Positions 6,925-14,259 of a stretch of 64,000 bases of DNA are shown in pieces (the first letter of the stretch is position 1; the number at the start of each line of letters is the position of its first letter). Both the position numbers and the translations under genes were made by a program. The stretch covers positions 186,001-250,000 of the forward strand of contig JAPZTL010000008.1 in NCBI GenBank assembly GCA_027532825.1. The letters are read 5' to 3'. A model generated the notes under the pieces. That model was not told where the DNA came from, searched no databases, and saw only the letters and a program-made list of their open reading frames with translations. The DNA is from Silanimonas sp021297925. GTDB lineage: Bacteria; Pseudomonadota; Gammaproteobacteria; Xanthomonadales; Xanthomonadaceae.

Positions 6925-9045
6925 TCAGAAACGGCCGTTGAACGAGAGCAGCACGCGCGTGTTGCGATTCAGCGTCCGCGATGCCGAGCCCGCGACCACG
7001 CCGTCCGCCCGGCTTCCGGCATAGAAGACGCGTTCCCGGCCGATGTCGTAACTGTTGGCGTTGTCGACTTCGAACCGGAACTTCCCGCGTGCCACCGCAT
7101 ACTCCGCGAACAGACCCAGCGAGGGGGTTTCCCCGAAGCGCAGGGTCTGGCCATAGAAGTAGCGCGTCTGGCTCGACGACCAGTCCAGGTTCGCCCCCCA
7201 GGCGAAGGGCGAGTCGAGGACGTCATGGCGCAGCGCGAGGGCGTGCTGCTGCTCCGGGGCCCAGGACGGTCCGAATTTCGGCTGCAAGCGCCGTTCCAGG
7301 CCGGTGACCGGGTCGGTGACGCGGCTGTGCCGGTACGTCCCGGCATACGTGAGCGTGACCTCCCCGGAATCGCCGAGCGGGAGCATTTTCTCCAGAGGCA
7401 GGCTCAAGTCCAGCGAAACCCCCCATTCGCGGCCGCGGCCGATGTTCCCCGGGCCGTCGACCACCGACACGATCGCGCCCGTGCCGTCGCGGATCGTGAT
7501 CGGAACCAAATCCTGCGTATCGTCGATGTGGGTGATCCACCCGCGGACCTGGCCACTGCCCCTGCCCAGCCACGCGCGACGCAGCGTGGCCGTCAAGGTC
7601 GAGGTCCGTTCCGGCACCAGCTCGGCATTCCCGGCATCGACCAGGGCGCCCAGGCCGAGATCGACGGACGTCGCGTAGTCGTTGAAATCAAGCTGCGCCG
7701 CCCGTCGTTCGAAACGAAGATCGAGGGTCGTGACAGGGTCGAGTGTCCACGTCGACACGAGGCGGGGCTTCCAGAACAGGAACTGTCGGCTCGCCGTGGC
7801 ATCGCCGCGGACGCGAAGCGTCGATCGCTCGGCGATCATCGCGGCCTCGATCTTCCATGTCGGACGGATCGACCACACGTCGGAGATGAAGGGCTCAATA
7901 CGGAGTTCGCTGACATCGACGTTCGACGCGGGCAGCGGGGGAAGGCCCGCGATCGCGCTGGTGAAGCGGCCGCGAAGTTGGTTGCGGACCGCCTCGACGC
8001 CGAACTGGATCGAATGGCGGTCGCCGGCGGCGACGGTGTTGCCGATCCGCAGGATGGCTTCATCCTCGCGGTTGTCGTTGCGTGAGCTCTGCGACAGTGC
8101 GGAGAGGCCCGGTCCAGACCGCGAAAGATCGTTGCGGGACAGGATGTCGTACCTGCTGTACAGCCCCACCAGCTTGGTGGTGATCGATGGCATGGGGCTG
8201 AACTCAAGGTCCGCGCCCAGCTCGAAACCGTCGCGGTTCGTCGGCGATCCGCTTTCAAGCACTTCCCGACCCTGCAAGGCCCCCTGCGGGTTGAAGACGT
8301 CGCTGATCCGGACGGTCGTGTACGAATCACGATCGAGCCTTGCATTGACCCCCCAACGCGCCGATCCCACGGCGCCGCGGACGGTGCCGGTCACGGCGGT
8401 TTGCCGGCTGTCGCTGTCGATGCCGATGCCCAGGATGCGATCGGCCCGGCGTGCGGCGTCGTAGTTCGTTTCGGCCCCGGACAACTGGTACAGGTCGTTC
8501 CGGTAATCCAGGCCGAGCTCGTACTGCGTTCCTCCCCGCTCGAAGGACAGCGCAGACTGGCCGAACGGCCGGGCGACGCCGTCCTCGTCGACGCCGAGGC
8601 CCAGCGTGTAGGTGCCGTTGGCCCCGGTGCTCGCACTTCGGACGACATTCACGATGCGGCTTTGGCCTTGCGCTTCCTGGTTGACGCCGGCGCGCTCGAT
8701 CAGCTCGATCCTCGTGACGCGATCCGCGGGGATGCGGGCGAGGAGCGTGCGGATGTCGTCGGACTTGGTGGACGGCCTTTCGCCATCGATCAGGATGTTG
8801 CCGGCATTGGTGCCGAATCCGCGTTCCATGCCGCCCTCGTCGATCGTGAACCCGGGCACGCGCTCGACCATCTGCAGGGCATTGACCGGCGCGGACGAAG
8901 CGAAGAACTCTGGCGCGTAGGTCCGCGTCCCTGTGTCTGCTTTTGCGGCGTCCTCGGCCTGCGCGCGCGCTGGCGAGCTGATGGCAAGGGCAATCGAAAG
9001 TGCGAGTAGGTTGAGTGCGCGGTGGCGATCCGGTGACGCGGGCAT
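6925..9045 (-). CDS. TonB-dependent outer-membrane receptor
   Basis: The 706-residue protein has a signal peptide (MPASPDRHRALNLLALSIAL, ending near ARAQA). A plug domain follows, with VERVPGFTIDEGG, NILIDGERPSTKSDDI and RIELIERAG. The long beta-barrel ends in a terminal phenylalanine (LLSFNGRF), as outer-membrane barrels do. It should import a ligand using TonB energy, but the substrate is not evident. I see no clear TonB box after the signal peptide. The ATG at 9045 is chosen because the signal peptide begins there. It lies 109 bases downstream of a histidine kinase gene in the same direction and has a copy of the CGCAAC-N7-CAATCG motif upstream. Confidence 0.9.
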   Translation of the reverse strand: MPASPDRHRALNLLALSIALAISSPARAQAEDAAKADTGTRTYAPEFFASSAPVNALQMVERVPGFTIDEGGMERGFGTNAGNILIDGERPSTKSDDIRTLLARIPADRVTRIELIERAGVNQEAQGQSRIVNVVRSASTGANGTYTLGLGVDEDGVARPFGQSALSFERGGTQYELGLDYRNDLYQLSGAETNYDAARRADRILGIGIDSDSRQTAVTGTVRGAVGSARWGVNARLDRDSYTTVRISDVFNPQGALQGREVLESGSPTNRDGFELGADLEFSPMPSITTKLVGLYSRYDILSRNDLSRSGPGLSALSQSSRNDNREDEAILRIGNTVAAGDRHSIQFGVEAVRNQLRGRFTSAIAGLPPLPASNVDVSELRIEPFISDVWSIRPTWKIEAAMIAERSTLRVRGDATASRQFLFWKPRLVSTWTLDPVTTLDLRFERRAAQLDFNDYATSVDLGLGALVDAGNAELVPERTSTLTATLRRAWLGRGSGQVRGWITHIDDTQDLVPITIRDGTGAIVSVVDGPGNIGRGREWGVSLDLSLPLEKMLPLGDSGEVTLTYAGTYRHSRVTDPVTGLERRLQPKFGPSWAPEQQHALALRHDVLDSPFAWGANLDWSSSQTRYFYGQTLRFGETPSLGLFAEYAVARGKFRFEVDNANSYDIGRERVFYAGSRADGVVAGSASRTLNRNTRVLLSFNGRF

Positions 9046-9112
9046 GTCGACGTTCTCGTGCAGGGTTGGTGCATGCACGATGGTTTCGAAGCCTTTCGGG
9101 AGAATGCGCTCT

Positions 9113-9131
9113 CGATTGCGGGACCGTTGCG
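9113..9131 (-). promoter_or_regulatory. CGCAAC-N7-CAATCG site upstream of the TonB receptor
   Basis: Read on the minus strand the site is CGCAAC, GGTCCCG, CAATCG. The two 31-bp repeats contain the same hexamers at the same 7-base spacing, with a shared C at spacer position 5. It lies 67 bases before the receptor start codon. This looks like a weaker third copy of the core. Confidence 0.45.
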
Positions 9132-9154
9132 CGCGGGCCGCGTTGCCTTCTCGT

Positions 9155-10300
9155 TCAGTTGATCGTCTTCGGTATGGTGAGCACTGCTCGTGCGCCACCG
9201 CCAGGAGAACTCTCCAGCACGAGCGAGCCTTGGTGCGCCCGTGCGATCGCCTGCACGATGGCAAGGCCAAGGCCCGTGCGTTTGCTGCGCTCTCGGGTCG
9301 CGGAGTCGCCGGTGACGAACGGCTCCTTGAGCGCCTCGGGATCGCTGACCGGCCAGCCGCGACCGTTATCGACGACGATGATCCGGCATTGATCGCCGAC
9401 GTCTTCCACCGTGATGGTCACCCGGGTGGCGCCAGCGTGCTGGATCGCGTTCTCGACCAGGTTGGAGATCGCCCGTTCCAGGCGGGCGGGATCGGCGTCG
9501 GCGATCACCCGCCCGCTGCTCTGTCGCGTCAGGTCCACGCGGTGTTCCTCCGCCATCGGCTCGAGGCAGTGGATCACCGCATCGACGACGTCGTCGACCG
9601 AGGTCGGGGCGCGCTCAAGCGAGAACCCGATGCCCTGGCTGTCGCAGAGCATGCTCAGGTCGCTGGCGAGGCGCTCGATCTGCGAGACCTGGCCGAGCAG
9701 GCTGTCAAAAAACGCCCCGTCCGCGACGAACACCTTGTCCTTCGCGCCCATCAATCGGGCGCGGATCACCGCCAAGGGCGTGCGCAGTTCGTGCGCGATG
9801 CCGTTCGACCGCAAGCGGAGGTCGCGATCCGCGGCGGCCAGTGATTCGGTCATCAGCGCGAAGTCGCCGATCAGGTCGCCGACCTCGCGCGGGCCGGAAC
9901 GCGGCGGCAGCAGCGCGGCGTCGCGCGATCCACCGGCGATCGCCCTGGCGGCCCGCGACAGTCCGATGATCGGCGCGGCGATGCCACCCGCCAACTTGAA
10001 CGCCAAGGCTCCGCCGATCAACGCGGTGGCGACGATCACGGTGGTCAGGGCCACGTGGTAATTGAGGTTCCAGCGCTCGATGCCATGTTGGCTCTCGAAG
10101 GAACGGACGATGCCGGAGCAACTCCCGTAGGCCTCGGTGAGCTTGCGCAACGTCTCCTGCTCCTGCGCCGGCAGCGATGCCATGAAGAGGTAATCGCGCA
10201 GCCAGTACAGCACGTCGGGGACGAAGGCGGCGATCAGGGCCGCCGCCACGCTGATCGCGATCGCGAGGCAGGCGATTTGCATCCGCAAGGAATTCATCAT
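9155..10300 (-). CDS. Sensor histidine kinase
   Basis: The 381-residue inner-membrane kinase has an N-terminal membrane helix, a periplasmic loop of about 50 residues (containing EQETLRKL and CSGIVRSFESQ), and a second helix near residue 85 leading into a HAMP region. The phospho-acceptor is H170 in GIAHELRTPLAV. The ATP-binding part shows the N box NLVENAIQHAG, DNGRGWP and GLGLAIVQAI. The layout resembles BaeS/AdeS-type kinases. The start overlaps the stop of the response regulator by 4 bases (ATGA), so the pair is translationally coupled. The signal is unknown, but the adjacent receptor and sugar-binding-like protein suggest an envelope or nutrient cue. Confidence 0.92.
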   Translation of the reverse strand: MMNSLRMQIACLAIAISVAAALIAAFVPDVLYWLRDYLFMASLPAQEQETLRKLTEAYGSCSGIVRSFESQHGIERWNLNYHVALTTVIVATALIGGALAFKLAGGIAAPIIGLSRAARAIAGGSRDAALLPPRSGPREVGDLIGDFALMTESLAAADRDLRLRSNGIAHELRTPLAVIRARLMGAKDKVFVADGAFFDSLLGQVSQIERLASDLSMLCDSQGIGFSLERAPTSVDDVVDAVIHCLEPMAEEHRVDLTRQSSGRVIADADPARLERAISNLVENAIQHAGATRVTITVEDVGDQCRIIVVDNGRGWPVSDPEALKEPFVTGDSATRERSKRTGLGLAIVQAIARAHQGSLVLESSPGGGARAVLTIPKTIN

Positions 10301-10992
10301 TCGATGTCCAGCCTGTAGCCTTCGCCGCGGATGGCGACGATCCTCACCGATTCGACAATGGCGATCTTCGCGCGCAATCGACTGAGGTGGGCGTCGACGC
10401 CCCGGTCGGCCGCCACTTCGCTCAGCACGGCATCGCCCAATTCTGCCCGAGTGAACATCCGGCCCGGGCGACGTGCCATGGTCGTGAGGAGTCGGAACTC
10501 CGTCGGGGTCAGGTTGATCAGCTTGTCGTTGGCGAACGCACGCCGGCTTTCGACTTCGATGCGCAGCCCCCCGTGGACGATAGGCGGGGTCGATGCAAGT
10601 TGCTTGGCGCCCTCCTGCCGACGCAGCACGGCGGCGGCGCGTGCGACGACCTCGAGGGGATTGAAGGGCTTGACGATGTAATCGTCCGCGCCGAGTCGAA
10701 ATCCGGAAAGACGGTCGACGTCGTCGCCCAACGCGCTGATCAGGATGACGGGAATGTTGGCATCGTCCTCCCGCACCGACACCAGTACCGAAAGGCCGTC
10801 CTTGTTGGGCATCCGGATGTCGAGGAGGATCACGTCCGGCCGCCACCGATGGACCTCTTCGCTGGCGATCCGGCCGTCCGGCGCGATCCTGACGAGGGCG
10901 CCCTCCCTCGCCAAGTAGGCGCGAAGAACGTCCGCCAAGGCGGGTTCGTCCTCGGCGATGAGAATCTTGCGGCCTTCCAGCAGGTTCTTCAC
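10297..10992 (-). CDS. OmpR-family response regulator
   Basis: The 231-residue protein has a receiver domain (ILIAEDEPALA acidic pair, phospho-acceptor D58 in ILLDIRMPNKDG, lysine in IVKPFNPLE). A winged-helix DNA-binding domain of the OmpR/PhoB type follows (LTPTEFRLLTTMARRPGRMF and onward). The start is a GTG at 10992, the first plausible codon before the receiver; the longer upstream open frame shows no domain. A palindrome at 11089-11105 lies about 100 bases upstream and may be its operator. The partner kinase overlaps its stop. Likely targets are the genes of the same block. Confidence 0.92.
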   Translation of the reverse strand: MKNLLEGRKILIAEDEPALADVLRAYLAREGALVRIAPDGRIASEEVHRWRPDVILLDIRMPNKDGLSVLVSVREDDANIPVILISALGDDVDRLSGFRLGADDYIVKPFNPLEVVARAAAVLRRQEGAKQLASTPPIVHGGLRIEVESRRAFANDKLINLTPTEFRLLTTMARRPGRMFTRAELGDAVLSEVAADRGVDAHLSRLRAKIAIVESVRIVAIRGEGYRLDIE

Positions 10993-11088
10993 GGACTTTC
11001 CGGACGACGTTGGGTGCAAGCTTTGCTCAGGGGGCCCCAGCGGTAAACGCCATGGGCGTGGTGATGCTATCGCTAGAGCCGACCAGCG

Positions 11089-11105
11089 TCTGCCAGAGTG
11101 GCAGA
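11089..11105. promoter_or_regulatory. Palindrome upstream of the response regulator
   Basis: TCTGCCA and TGGCAGA form perfect 7-base arms around GAG. The site lies in the 184-base gap between the sugar-binding-like gene and the response regulator, 96 bases before the regulator start. It could bind a dimeric regulator; it does not resemble the 31-bp repeat. Confidence 0.4.
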
Positions 11106-11176
11106 GCCGGGAGGGAAAACGGTGATGCTCGGCGCATCCACGCCAGAGGACGCCGCGTTGAACGAGAGCATGGCTT

Positions 11177-11752
11177 TCATTGAGTATCACTGTCGCGCTT
11201 GATGCTGGCGTCCACGCCGCCGAACCATGCCATGCCGGAGTCTCCATAGATCGACGCACCGACGAGCAAGGTGTTCGTTTCGGGCGGCACCTTCAGCTCG
11301 ATGCTGTGGCGACGAAAGCGCTTGTCGGCCGGCAGGTCAAGCTCGTATGAGTTCGCATACCCAATGCTCCCGCCTTCCTTGTCAAACGCGCGGGCCCACA
11401 CCCCGACCGGGGCGTTGGCGGTGTCGCGTGCCAACCAGCCGTCGACGACGACGGTCCTGCCCCGGACGCGATCGCCCTCCAGCTGCTGGACGATCCCGGC
11501 ATAGGGCGCGCCCTTCTCGAACGTGACCCGGAGTGAGTTCAAGCCATCCCGTGTCACGGTGGGGTCGGGCGCAACCTCGACCGCAGTGCCATCCAGACGC
11601 CAACCACGGGGTGCGCCCGACGCATCGACGTCCCGCAGCTCGGGATTCGCCACAAGAGACGGCGCGTCCGATGGCGACTCGGCCGCAAGGCTGAGGTTTT
11701 GCGCGACGAGCGTGGCGAACAGCATGAGCAAGAGCACGAACGTGTGCCGCAC
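11177..11752 (-). CDS. Secreted protein with a carbohydrate-binding-like jelly-roll domain
   Basis: The 191-residue product has a signal peptide (VRHTFVLLLMLFATLVAQNL, cleavage likely after SLAA). One domain of about 160 residues follows, with NPELRDVDASGAPRGWRLDG, LNSLRVTFEKG and QQLEGDRVRGRTVVVDGWL. This order (N-terminal NPE/N-G-D-W strand, central ligand strands, SIYGDSGMAWFGGVD at the end) is typical of galactose-binding or CBM-like folds. Binding is inferred from fold resemblance only. The GTG start at 11752 is supported by AAGGAGG five bases upstream. A 31-bp repeat lies 122 bases further up. It precedes the two-component genes in the same direction. Confidence 0.65.
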   Translation of the reverse strand: MRHTFVLLLMLFATLVAQNLSLAAESPSDAPSLVANPELRDVDASGAPRGWRLDGTAVEVAPDPTVTRDGLNSLRVTFEKGAPYAGIVQQLEGDRVRGRTVVVDGWLARDTANAPVGVWARAFDKEGGSIGYANSYELDLPADKRFRRHSIELKVPPETNTLLVGASIYGDSGMAWFGGVDASIKRDSDTQ

Positions 11753-11874
11753 GGGGGCCTCCTTGCGAGGTTCGGCGTGGAAGGACGATGCCGCCGCGAC
11801 AGCGGCGCGCGGGCCTGGGCGGAAGGTGCCCGCAGGCGCCATCCTTAGCGCATCGTGCCTGCGGACCGTCCCCC

Positions 11875-11905
11875 GACGATTGGGGCGATGTTGCGATTCG
11901 ATTGC
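11875..11905 (-). repeat. 31-bp dispersed repeat, copy B
   Basis: On the minus strand it reads GCAATCGAATCGCAACA, then TCGCC, then CCAATCGTC. It matches copy A at 28 of 31 positions in inverted orientation. It ends 122 bases before the GTG of the sugar-binding-like gene, nearly the same distance as copy A to its gene. It lies in the 302-base gap between that gene and ribB. Confidence 0.75.
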
Positions 11906-11962
11906 GGGCCGAGGGCGGCGGGAGGGCGTGGGGCGTTTCGAGCCGGCGGCCCGGCGTGAAGG

Positions 11963-11968
11963 TAGAAT
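11963..11968 (+). promoter_or_regulatory. -10 box upstream of ribB
   Basis: TAGAAT matches the sigma-70 -10 consensus at five of six positions and lies about 85 bases before the chosen ribB start. No convincing -35 hexamer is seen. No FMN riboswitch (RFN element) signature could be recognised in the 302-base gap. Confidence 0.4.
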
Positions 11969-12054
11969 CCCGGCCCCGCCCCGCGGCGTTTCCCGGGGCT
12001 CCCATGTGGATGGCGTCGGTTCGCCCGACGCGTCCAGCGGAGGCGAACAGTTCC

Positions 12055-13179
12055 ATGATGTCTGGTGTGGGTCCTTCCCCGGCGCCGAAGCGCTTCGCCA
12101 CGATCCCCGAGATCCTCGAGGACCTCCGCGCCGGCAAGATGGTGGTCATCGTCGACGACGAGGACCGCGAGAACGAAGGCGACCTGATCATGGCCGCCGA
12201 ACTGGTGCGGCCCTCCGACATCAACTTCATGGTCACGCACGCGCGCGGCCTGGTGTGCCTGTCTCTGACGCGCGAGCGCTGCCGCCAGCTCGGCCTCGGG
12301 CCGATGGTCGTCAGCAACACCTCGCCGCACCACACCAACTTCACGGTGAGCATCGAGGCCGCCGAGGGCGTCACCACCGGCATCAGCGCCTACGATCGCG
12401 CGCACACCATCCGCACCGCGGTGCGGCCTGATGCCGCGCCCGAAGACCTCTCGCAGCCGGGGCACATCTTCCCGCTGATGGCCCAGCCCGGCGGCGTGCT
12501 CACGCGCACCGGCCACACCGAGGCGGCCAGTGATCTGGCGATGCTGGCGGGGCTGGAGCCTGCCGGCGTGCTGGTCGAGATCCTCAACCCCGACGGTTCG
12601 ATGGCGCGCCGCCCCGAGCTCGAGGTCTTCGCCCGCGAGCACGGCCTGAAGATCGGCTCGATCGAGGACCTGATCCGCCACCGCCTCGCCACCGAGCACA
12701 CCGTCGAGCGCGTCGACGAGCGCGCCATCGACACCGCCCACGGCGCGTTCCGGTTGATCACCTACCGCGACCGGGTCTCGCGCGAACTGCATTTCGCGAT
12801 GGTGCGCGGCGCGCCCTCGGGCGAGCGGCCGGCGCTGGTGCGCGTGCACGTCAAGAACCCGCTGTCGGACGTGCTGCGCTGGCGCCGCCCCGACTTCGGC
12901 GGCTCGGCCGACGAGGCCATGGCGCGGATCGCGGCGGAAGGCGAGGGCGTGCTGGTGGTGCTCGGCGATACCACCACGCCGGAGGCCCTGCTGGCGCGGA
13001 TCACCGAGCAGCCGGAAGCGCCCGCCGGCCGCGTGCAGGAATGGCGCCGCAACGGCGCGGGGTCGCAGATCCTCGCGGACCTCGGCCTGAAGCGCCTGCG
13101 CGTACTGGGCACGCCGCGTCGGCAGATCGGCCTCGGCGGCTTCGGCCTCGAGGTCCTCGAGTACCTGTCCGTCCGGTGA
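12055..13179 (+). CDS. ribB: 3,4-dihydroxy-2-butanone-4-phosphate synthase with degenerate GTP cyclohydrolase II domain
   Basis: The N-terminal 200 residues are a full DHBP synthase, which turns ribulose 5-phosphate into the four-carbon unit of riboflavin. DDEDRENEGDLIMAAE, THARGLVC and RTGHTEAASDLA are all present. The C-terminal half aligns with the GTP cyclohydrolase II domain of RibBA, but the zinc-binding cysteines are gone: where active enzymes have CLTGD and CDC, residues 263-280 read RVHVKNPLSDVLRWRRPD. That domain should therefore be inactive, and a separate ribA is needed elsewhere. The ATG at 12055 is chosen because GGAGG lies 11 bases upstream; further in-frame ATGs at 12004 and 12010 are possible. 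Confidence 0.9.
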   Translation: MMSGVGPSPAPKRFATIPEILEDLRAGKMVVIVDDEDRENEGDLIMAAELVRPSDINFMVTHARGLVCLSLTRERCRQLGLGPMVVSNTSPHHTNFTVSIEAAEGVTTGISAYDRAHTIRTAVRPDAAPEDLSQPGHIFPLMAQPGGVLTRTGHTEAASDLAMLAGLEPAGVLVEILNPDGSMARRPELEVFAREHGLKIGSIEDLIRHRLATEHTVERVDERAIDTAHGAFRLITYRDRVSRELHFAMVRGAPSGERPALVRVHVKNPLSDVLRWRRPDFGGSADEAMARIAAEGEGVLVVLGDTTTPEALLARITEQPEAPAGRVQEWRRNGAGSQILADLGLKRLRVLGTPRRQIGLGGFGLEVLEYLSVR

Positions 13180-13223
13180 CCGCGGGCGCGGTGCCGGCGG
13201 AACGGCCGGGCGGCCGGAAGGCG

Positions 13224-13229
13224 TAAACT
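13224..13229 (+). promoter_or_regulatory. Possible -10 box upstream of ribH
   Basis: TAAACT lies 28 bases before the ribH ATG in the 78-base gap after ribB. The -35 region is too GC-rich to judge. It could give ribH a promoter of its own. Confidence 0.3.
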
Positions 13230-13257
13230 GTCCAGCCATCCCCGCCCCGCCGTGCCC

Positions 13258-13737
13258 ATGCCCCGCTTCGAAGGCGACCTCCGGCCGCACCCGACCGGCC
13301 GCTACGCGATCGTCGCCAGCCGCTGGAACCCCCGCATCACCGACGTGCTCGTCGAGGGCGCCCGCAAGGCGTTGGTCGACAACGGCGTCGATGCCGAACG
13401 CATCGATGTCATCCGCGTGCCGGGCGCCTGGGAGATCCCGCTGGCCGCCGCCGCGATCGCCCGTGCCGGCGGCACGGTCGCGATCGTCGCGCTGGGCTGC
13501 GTCGTCCGCGGCGACACCCGCCACTACGAGCAGGTGGCCGACGGCTGCTCCGACGCGCTGATGCGCCTGCAGCTGGACGCCGGCCTGCCGGTGGCCAACG
13601 GCGTGCTGGCCGTCGAGGCCTACGCGGATGCCGAAGCGCGCGCCGGCGGCGCGATGGGCAACAAGGGCGAGGAGGCCGCACTGGCCGCCCTCGAGATGAG
13701 CGACATCCTGAAGCACTGGCAGAAGGCCACCGCATGA
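13258..13737 (+). CDS. ribH: 6,7-dimethyl-8-ribityllumazine synthase
   Basis: RibH condenses the pyrimidine intermediate with the four-carbon unit from RibB. The product is the substrate of riboflavin synthase. The 159-residue protein has the usual length and shows the substrate strand IVASRWNPRITD, VPGAWEIP, and the active-site RGDTRHYEQVADG with its histidine. The ATG at 13258 is preferred; a GTG two codons earlier is possible. The stop overlaps the nusB start by 4 bases (ATGA), so ribH-nusB are coupled, as in many proteobacteria. Confidence 0.96.
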   Translation: MPRFEGDLRPHPTGRYAIVASRWNPRITDVLVEGARKALVDNGVDAERIDVIRVPGAWEIPLAAAAIARAGGTVAIVALGCVVRGDTRHYEQVADGCSDALMRLQLDAGLPVANGVLAVEAYADAEARAGGAMGNKGEEAALAALEMSDILKHWQKATA

Positions 13738-14192
13738 AGCCGACCCGCACCGATGGCATCGACCCCGCCGCCCGCTCGCGCGCGCGCCGCCGCGCGCTGC
13801 AGGCGGTCTACGCCTGGCAGGTCTCGGGCACCGCGATCCCGCAGGTGATCCAGCAGTTCCAGCACGAGCAGGACATGGAGGTCGCGGACGTCGAGTACTT
13901 CGAAGCGTTGGTGAAGGGCGTGGCCGAGCACCGCGCCGACCTCGACGCGAAGCTGGCGGCCTTCCTCGACCGGCCGGTCGAACAGGTCGACCCGATCGAG
14001 CGGGCCGTGCTCCGCATCGCGACCTTCGAGCTGCTCCACCGCCTCGACGTGCCCTTCCGCGTGGTGCTGAACGAGGCGATCGAGACGGCGAAGCGCTTCG
14101 GGGCCGACCATGGCCACACCTACGTGAACGGCGTGCTCGACCGCGCCGCGGCCGACTGGCGGCCGGCGGAAACCGGCGCGGCGCGGCGCTGA
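13734..14192 (+). CDS. nusB: Transcription antitermination factor NusB
   Basis: NusB binds boxA RNA together with S10 (NusE) during rRNA antitermination. The 152-residue all-helical protein has the family pattern: SRARRRALQAVYAWQVSG at the start, then DPIERAVLRIATFELLHR and NEAIETAKRFGADHGHTYVNGVLD. It overlaps ribH by 4 bases and is followed by thiL after 67 bases with no obvious terminator. Confidence 0.96.
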   Translation: MKPTRTDGIDPAARSRARRRALQAVYAWQVSGTAIPQVIQQFQHEQDMEVADVEYFEALVKGVAEHRADLDAKLAAFLDRPVEQVDPIERAVLRIATFELLHRLDVPFRVVLNEAIETAKRFGADHGHTYVNGVLDRAAADWRPAETGAARR

Positions 14193-14259
14193 GCGGGGCC
14201 GGCGATGGCCCACGCCTTGCACGCCGTGCCCTGACGCCCCCCGACGCGGACGCACCGAT

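Noticed and set aside
6936..11175. A 15-base match (CGTTGAACGAGAGCA) at the end of the TonB receptor gene and upstream of the response regulator
   Set aside because: One or a few 15-base matches are expected by chance in 64 kb, and the similarity does not extend.
11753..12054. An FMN riboswitch before ribB, or before ribD, ribE and ribH
   Set aside because: None of the conserved RFN segments could be found in any of these upstream regions.
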